A DNA stretch of 6,270 nucleotides from Capsulimonas sp. (GTDB lineage: Bacteria; Armatimonadota; Armatimonadia; Armatimonadales; Capsulimonadaceae), in assembly GCA_025963815.1 (NCBI GenBank), contig JAOQAA010000311.1, positions 1-6,270 on the forward strand, given 5' to 3'. This document shows positions 5,046 to 6,270 of the stretch, one piece after another (position 1 is the first letter of the stretch; the number at the start of each line of letters is the position of its first letter). The position numbers were made by a program, and so were the translations under genes. Under the pieces are notes generated by a model. The model searched no databases. It had not been told where the DNA came from and was given only the letters and a program-made list of their open reading frames with translations.

Positions 5046-5074
5046 ATCATATCCCAATGACAATCATTTGTCAA
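5046..5074 (-). promoter_or_regulatory. Sigma-70-type promoter of the NlpC/P60 gene
   Basis: On the minus strand a perfect TTGACA (5074-5069) and TATGAT (5051-5046) are separated by 17 bp. Transcription would start near 5039. Confidence 0.85.
5058..5073. repeat. TGACAA-n4-TTGTCA inverted repeat over a -35 box
   Basis: A 16-bp inverted repeat with 6-bp perfect arms and a 4-bp centre (TCAT on the plus strand). It covers most of the -35 box and the start of the spacer of the NlpC/P60 promoter, a typical position for a repressor site. Part of the match comes from the -35 consensus itself, which lowers its weight. Confidence 0.35.
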
Positions 5075-5165
5075 GGTAAAAATACCGGTTTTGTGTTTAA
5101 ATCGGTAAAGTCTCCGGGTACCTACATCTAATTGTGGCAAATATGCGGAGAAAAATTAGAGCAAA

Positions 5166-5208
5166 AAAATCCCGCTTTCATTCAGTTTTTGAATGAAAGC
5201 GGGATTTT
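5166..5208 (-). terminator. Strong intrinsic terminator of the small acidic protein gene
   Basis: A perfect 19-bp stem (5166-5184 with 5190-5208; core TCCCGCTTTCATTCA) closes a 5-nt loop. The minus-strand transcript ends in seven T's (the complement of 5163-5169). It starts 18 bases past the TAA of the 61-residue gene. The plus strand also ends in four T's, so it may act both ways. Confidence 0.92.
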
Positions 5209-5226
5209 CGACGCGGGTTGGGAGAG

Positions 5227-5412
5227 TTACTTGACTGCGCTCAAATCATCGCTGGCGGCGCCGGCTTCGCGCTGATAGTAGCCAAGTTCCGTGAGCAGGT
5301 CACTCGGGTCGGTTTCGAAGAACTCGGAAATCGCGTGAATAAACTCAGCGGATGGCGTGGCGGAATCGGCAGTCGGCGTGCAGCTTGCGGCGTCTTGCAT
5401 CTCGGTGTTCAT
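5227..5412 (-). CDS. Small very acidic protein of unknown function (61 aa)
   Basis: I do not recognise this protein, but the gene looks real: ATG at 5412 is preceded by GAGGAG seven bases upstream, and a perfect 19-bp terminator follows the TAA. The product has 12 Asp/Glu against two Lys/Arg, a single Cys (residue 11), and no membrane segment or signal peptide, so it is probably cytoplasmic. Residues 1-22 are rich in Ala, Ser, Thr and Pro and likely disordered. Residues 23-50 (with EFIHAISEFFETDPSDLL) look like two short amphipathic helices. The FF-x-x-DP-x-x-LL pattern recalls the segment after the HTH in some XRE-type regulators, but the HTH itself is missing, so this is only a resemblance. 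It could be a small adaptor, an antitoxin-like protein or a peptide precursor; the sequence does not decide. It is divergent from the PLD-domain gene at 5611. Confidence 0.72.
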   Translation of the reverse strand: MNTEMQDAASCTPTADSATPSAEFIHAISEFFETDPSDLLTELGYYQREAGAASDDLSAVK

Positions 5413-5504
5413 GTGTCTTCTCCTCAGCGTTGAATGAGCGTTGTCAAGGTTTCGGATTTTTTAAGCGCGGCGATGCGATGACAGCCGAGCTATTTTTTCA
5501 TGCC

Positions 5505-5516
5505 TTTTGATCAAAA
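5505..5516. repeat. 12-bp perfect palindrome in the divergent intergenic region
   Basis: TTTTGATCAAAA is perfectly self-complementary. It sits five bases before a plus-strand TATAAT (5522-5527) and overlaps no coding sequence. A dimeric regulator could bind here and control either divergent gene. The AT-rich ends mean some chance of coincidence. Confidence 0.35.
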
Positions 5517-5551
5517 TCGTCTATAATATACCATGGATCGAGTGTATTCCA

Positions 5552-5573
5552 ACCGGAATTCACGAAATCCGGT
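5552..5573. repeat. 22-bp imperfect palindrome before the PLD-domain gene
   Basis: Arms 5552-5560 (ACCGGAATT) and 5565-5573 (AAATCCGGT) match at eight of nine positions around CACG. The right arm ends 37 bases before the ATG at 5611 and covers the place where a -35 box for the -10 at 5597 would lie. It is an operator candidate. Confidence 0.4.
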
Positions 5574-5596
5574 AATATTTCCGCTGGTCTTTTCGG

Positions 5597-5602
5597 TATA
5601 AT
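5597..5602 (+). promoter_or_regulatory. Perfect -10 box close to the PLD-domain gene start
   Basis: TATAAT ends eight bases before the ATG at 5611. No good -35 box is found 16 to 19 bp upstream, and there is no extended -10 TG. If used, transcription would begin at or just before the ATG, giving a leaderless or nearly leaderless message. The region 5413-5610 holds no supported gene. Confidence 0.4.
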
Positions 5603-5610
5603 AGGGACGC

Positions 5611-6270
5611 ATGTCACTGGACGTTATCGATAACCGGCGGCTGCGTCTCGCAAGCCGCATTTACGACCTGATCGGGGAAGGCGCCCACACGGCGCGCTTC
5701 GCCGTGGGTTACCTCTTTTTGGACGGCCTCGTTCCCTTACGCGAGCAGATCGAACATCTGCATGAAACCAATATCCTGATTGGAAATGTTGTCAGCCGCG
5801 TCAGCGAGGAACAGGTTCGTGTTGAGGCCGACGCACGTCTGCGCGGGGGCGAGGAATGGGTGCGCGATCAGGAGGACATGGCCTCCACGCTGCGCAGCGC
5901 CCACGACTTAGTTCTCGCGGAGACGGCGCTGAACCTGCGCCGCACGATTGACAGCCTTCCGCACTGCGCGGAAACACACGCACTCCTGTTGACCCTGGCG
6001 CGCCGCATCGCCGACGGCGGCCTCAAAATCCGCCTTTATACCCACGGTTTTATCCACGCCAAGGTCTCTCTGATCGATTATCCCGAGGGACATACGTGGG
6101 ACAAAGGAATCGCAGTGGTGGGATCGAGCAACGTGACGCTGGGCAAGGAAGGGCAGCCGACGGAAATGAACGTCGTCGTGCGGGAGCCTGACAACGTGGC
6201 GGATTTGAGCGCGTGGTTTGAGGATCTGTGGTCACAGTCCCAAGACTTCCACCGGGTGCTCTTCGACGAG
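5611..6270 (+). CDS. Phospholipase D-like domain protein, probable N-terminus of a helicase-associated protein (3' end outside window)
   Basis: The first 220 codons are open to the right edge. The ATG at 5611 is chosen because an in-frame TAA at 5599-5601 excludes an earlier start. Only a weak AGGGA precedes it. One HKD-type motif is visible: His149-x-Lys151, Asp156 four residues on, then GSSN (171-174), in the context FIHAKVSLID...AVVGSSNVT, followed by EMNVVV (189-194) and an L-x-x-WFEDLW helix (about 199-206). The spacing from Asp156 to GSSN is longer than in classic phospholipase D. The N-terminus (VIDNRRLRLASRI, AVGYLFLDGL, INILIG-like HETNILIGN) matches, from memory, PLD domains fused ahead of SNF2/DEAD helicase domains. 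Such proteins are usually large and some belong to defence or repair loci. Members with a single HKD motif usually pair two chains to make the nuclease site. The helicase part is not in view, so a stand-alone PLD protein remains possible. Confidence 0.75.
   Translation, partial: MSLDVIDNRRLRLASRIYDLIGEGAHTARFAVGYLFLDGLVPLREQIEHLHETNILIGNVVSRVSEEQVRVEADARLRGGEEWVRDQEDMASTLRSAHDLVLAETALNLRRTIDSLPHCAETHALLLTLARRIADGGLKIRLYTHGFIHAKVSLIDYPEGHTWDKGIAVVGSSNVTLGKEGQPTEMNVVVREPDNVADLSAWFEDLWSQSQDFHRVLFDE

Noticed and set aside
5442..5447. Minus-strand TTGACA before the small acidic gene as a -35 box
   Set aside because: At 16 to 18 bp downstream lies only the GAGGAG ribosome site, with nothing like a -10 box. 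The shared ACCTTGACAA with the nlpC promoter is therefore probably coincidental or a binding site.
1..6270. Insertion sequence, CRISPR array, integrase, attachment site or replication origin
   Set aside because: No transposase-like protein, regularly spaced repeats, direct repeats flanking the tRNA, or DnaA-box clusters were seen on reading both strands.

Overview
The window is a stretch of bacterial chromosome with mostly one-gene transcription units. Promoters are close to the sigma-70 consensus, intrinsic terminators are strong, and the tRNA has an encoded CCA end. The base composition is moderately GC-rich. Nothing identifies the phylum securely. The mix of a large-genome style secretome, TTG/GTG starts and housekeeping genes split from their usual operons would fit an environmental lineage such as Armatimonadota, but that is a guess.

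Plus strand, 1-2322: the end of coaE (dephospho-CoA kinase) is followed by a near-perfect promoter, cysC (adenylylsulfate kinase), and two tandem genes for secreted proteins of unknown function. The two are clear paralogs, with about half of their aligned residues identical. cysC and the pair are tightly spaced and share one terminator at 2325-2354, so they are probably cotranscribed.

Minus strand, 5412 down to 2397: four independent units run in the same direction. They are a 61-residue very acidic protein (strong ribosome site, strong terminator); a secreted NlpC/P60 peptidoglycan hydrolase with a TTG start and a leader of about 130 nt; tRNA-Glu(UUC), whose -35 box lies in the centre of a 43-nt inverted repeat; and a secreted GH18-like glycoside hydrolase with a C-terminal ricin-type lectin domain. 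The last gene converges on the unknown pair and shares their bidirectional terminator.

Plus strand, 5611-6270: the N-terminal 220 codons of a protein with a phospholipase D HKD motif, of the type found in front of SNF2/DEAD helicase domains. It is cut by the window edge and is transcribed divergently from the small acidic gene across a 198-bp region with two palindromes.

The genes do not form one obvious pathway. The recurring theme is the cell envelope: two secreted unknowns, one wall hydrolase and one glycoside hydrolase. The least explained elements are the tandem secreted paralogs, the small acidic protein, the nlpC leader, and the promoter-in-hairpin before the tRNA. No insertion sequence, CRISPR array or phage gene was seen.
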